From NCBI RefSeq assembly GCF_022348185.1, contig NZ_JAKRFD010000013.1, positions 62,001 to 126,000 of the forward strand: a DNA stretch of 64,000 nucleotides, given 5' to 3'. This document shows positions 63,956 through 64,000 of this stretch, one piece after another. The translations under genes were made by a program, and so were the position numbers. The notes beneath the pieces are model-generated. The model saw nothing but the letters and a program-made list of their open reading frames with translations, did no database searches and had not been told where the DNA came from. This DNA is from Epibacterium sp. Ofav1-8 (lineage in GTDB: Bacteria; Pseudomonadota; Alphaproteobacteria; Rhodobacterales; Rhodobacteraceae). How positions within the stretch are numbered: position 1 is the first letter of the stretch; every line of letters begins with the position of its first letter.

Positions 63956-64000
63956 ATGAATACGAAGGATATCGTTCTCATCGCGCTGTTTGCTGCCCTG
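63956..64000 (+). CDS. bioY: Biotin ECF transporter S-component BioY, N-terminus only
   Basis: Only the first 15 codons are in the window (MNTKDIVLIALFAAL), matching the start of BioY proteins, which then continue as a six-helix biotin-binding membrane protein. An AAGGACT ribosome site lies 9-15 bp upstream, and bioM-bioN directly precede. Confidence 0.85.
   Translation, partial: MNTKDIVLIALFAAL

Noticed and set aside
1-64000. CRISPR arrays, tRNA/rRNA genes, insertion sequences
   Set aside because: I looked for regularly spaced repeats, cloverleaf-type sequences and transposase-like reading frames and saw none.

Overview
The window looks like part of a large extrachromosomal replicon (plasmid or chromid) of a marine alphaproteobacterium of the Roseobacter/Rhodobacteraceae type. 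The reasons are high GC, tightly packed genes with ATGA-type overlaps, a DnaA-like plasmid initiator beside parAB, an imp-type T6SS without a visible tssJ, and a BioR-type box before bioMNY. This assignment is from memory of families; no search was run.

Positions 1-25229 hold a minus-strand type VI secretion system: tssA, tssB, tssC, hcp, impE/tagJ, tssE, tssF, tssG, tssH(clpV), a voltage-gated sodium channel gene, a giant TssB/acidic-repeat/TssC-like fusion, vgrG, a small gene, fha, tssK, tssL and the start of tssM. Positions 25400-32567 carry companion genes: two unrecognised proteins, an ExbB/ExbD/ExbD motor with a TonB-like DUF4384 protein, a caspase-like protein with a CxxCH haem motif (minus strand), and a YceI-OmpA fusion.

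Positions 32573-36299 are the replication and partition module: parB, parA, five copies of a GTCCCCGCGGGGAC-type palindrome (putative parS), iteron-like GGGGAC repeats with an AT-rich inverted repeat, and a DnaA-like initiator. Then follow metabolic genes: an aminotransferase, a nucleotide-sugar dehydrogenase, an asparaginase and a Na+/alanine symporter.

Positions 41583-49022 hold a very unusual 1,333-residue membrane protein (two rhodanese domains, a YidC/Oxa1-like insertase core, then a PEP-synthase/rifampicin-phosphotransferase-like dikinase). Divergent from it is a PhnD-like binding protein whose gene overlaps that of a hybrid histidine kinase. Positions 49063-52285 are the zinc uptake locus (znuB, znuC, zur and divergent znuA) with two Zur-box-like palindromes. 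Positions 52491-59654 are a chemotaxis cluster (small coiled-coil protein, cheY, cheR, cheW, cheA, cheY, STAS protein; divergent cheB, cheD). Positions 59972-62534 are modABC (molybdate) and 62653-64000 are bioM, bioN and the first codons of bioY (biotin ECF uptake).

The candidates I consider most novel are the TssB/repeat/TssC fusion, the sodium channel inside the T6SS operon, the rhodanese-YidC-dikinase fusion with its sensor pair, and the motor/haem-caspase/OmpA block next to the T6SS.
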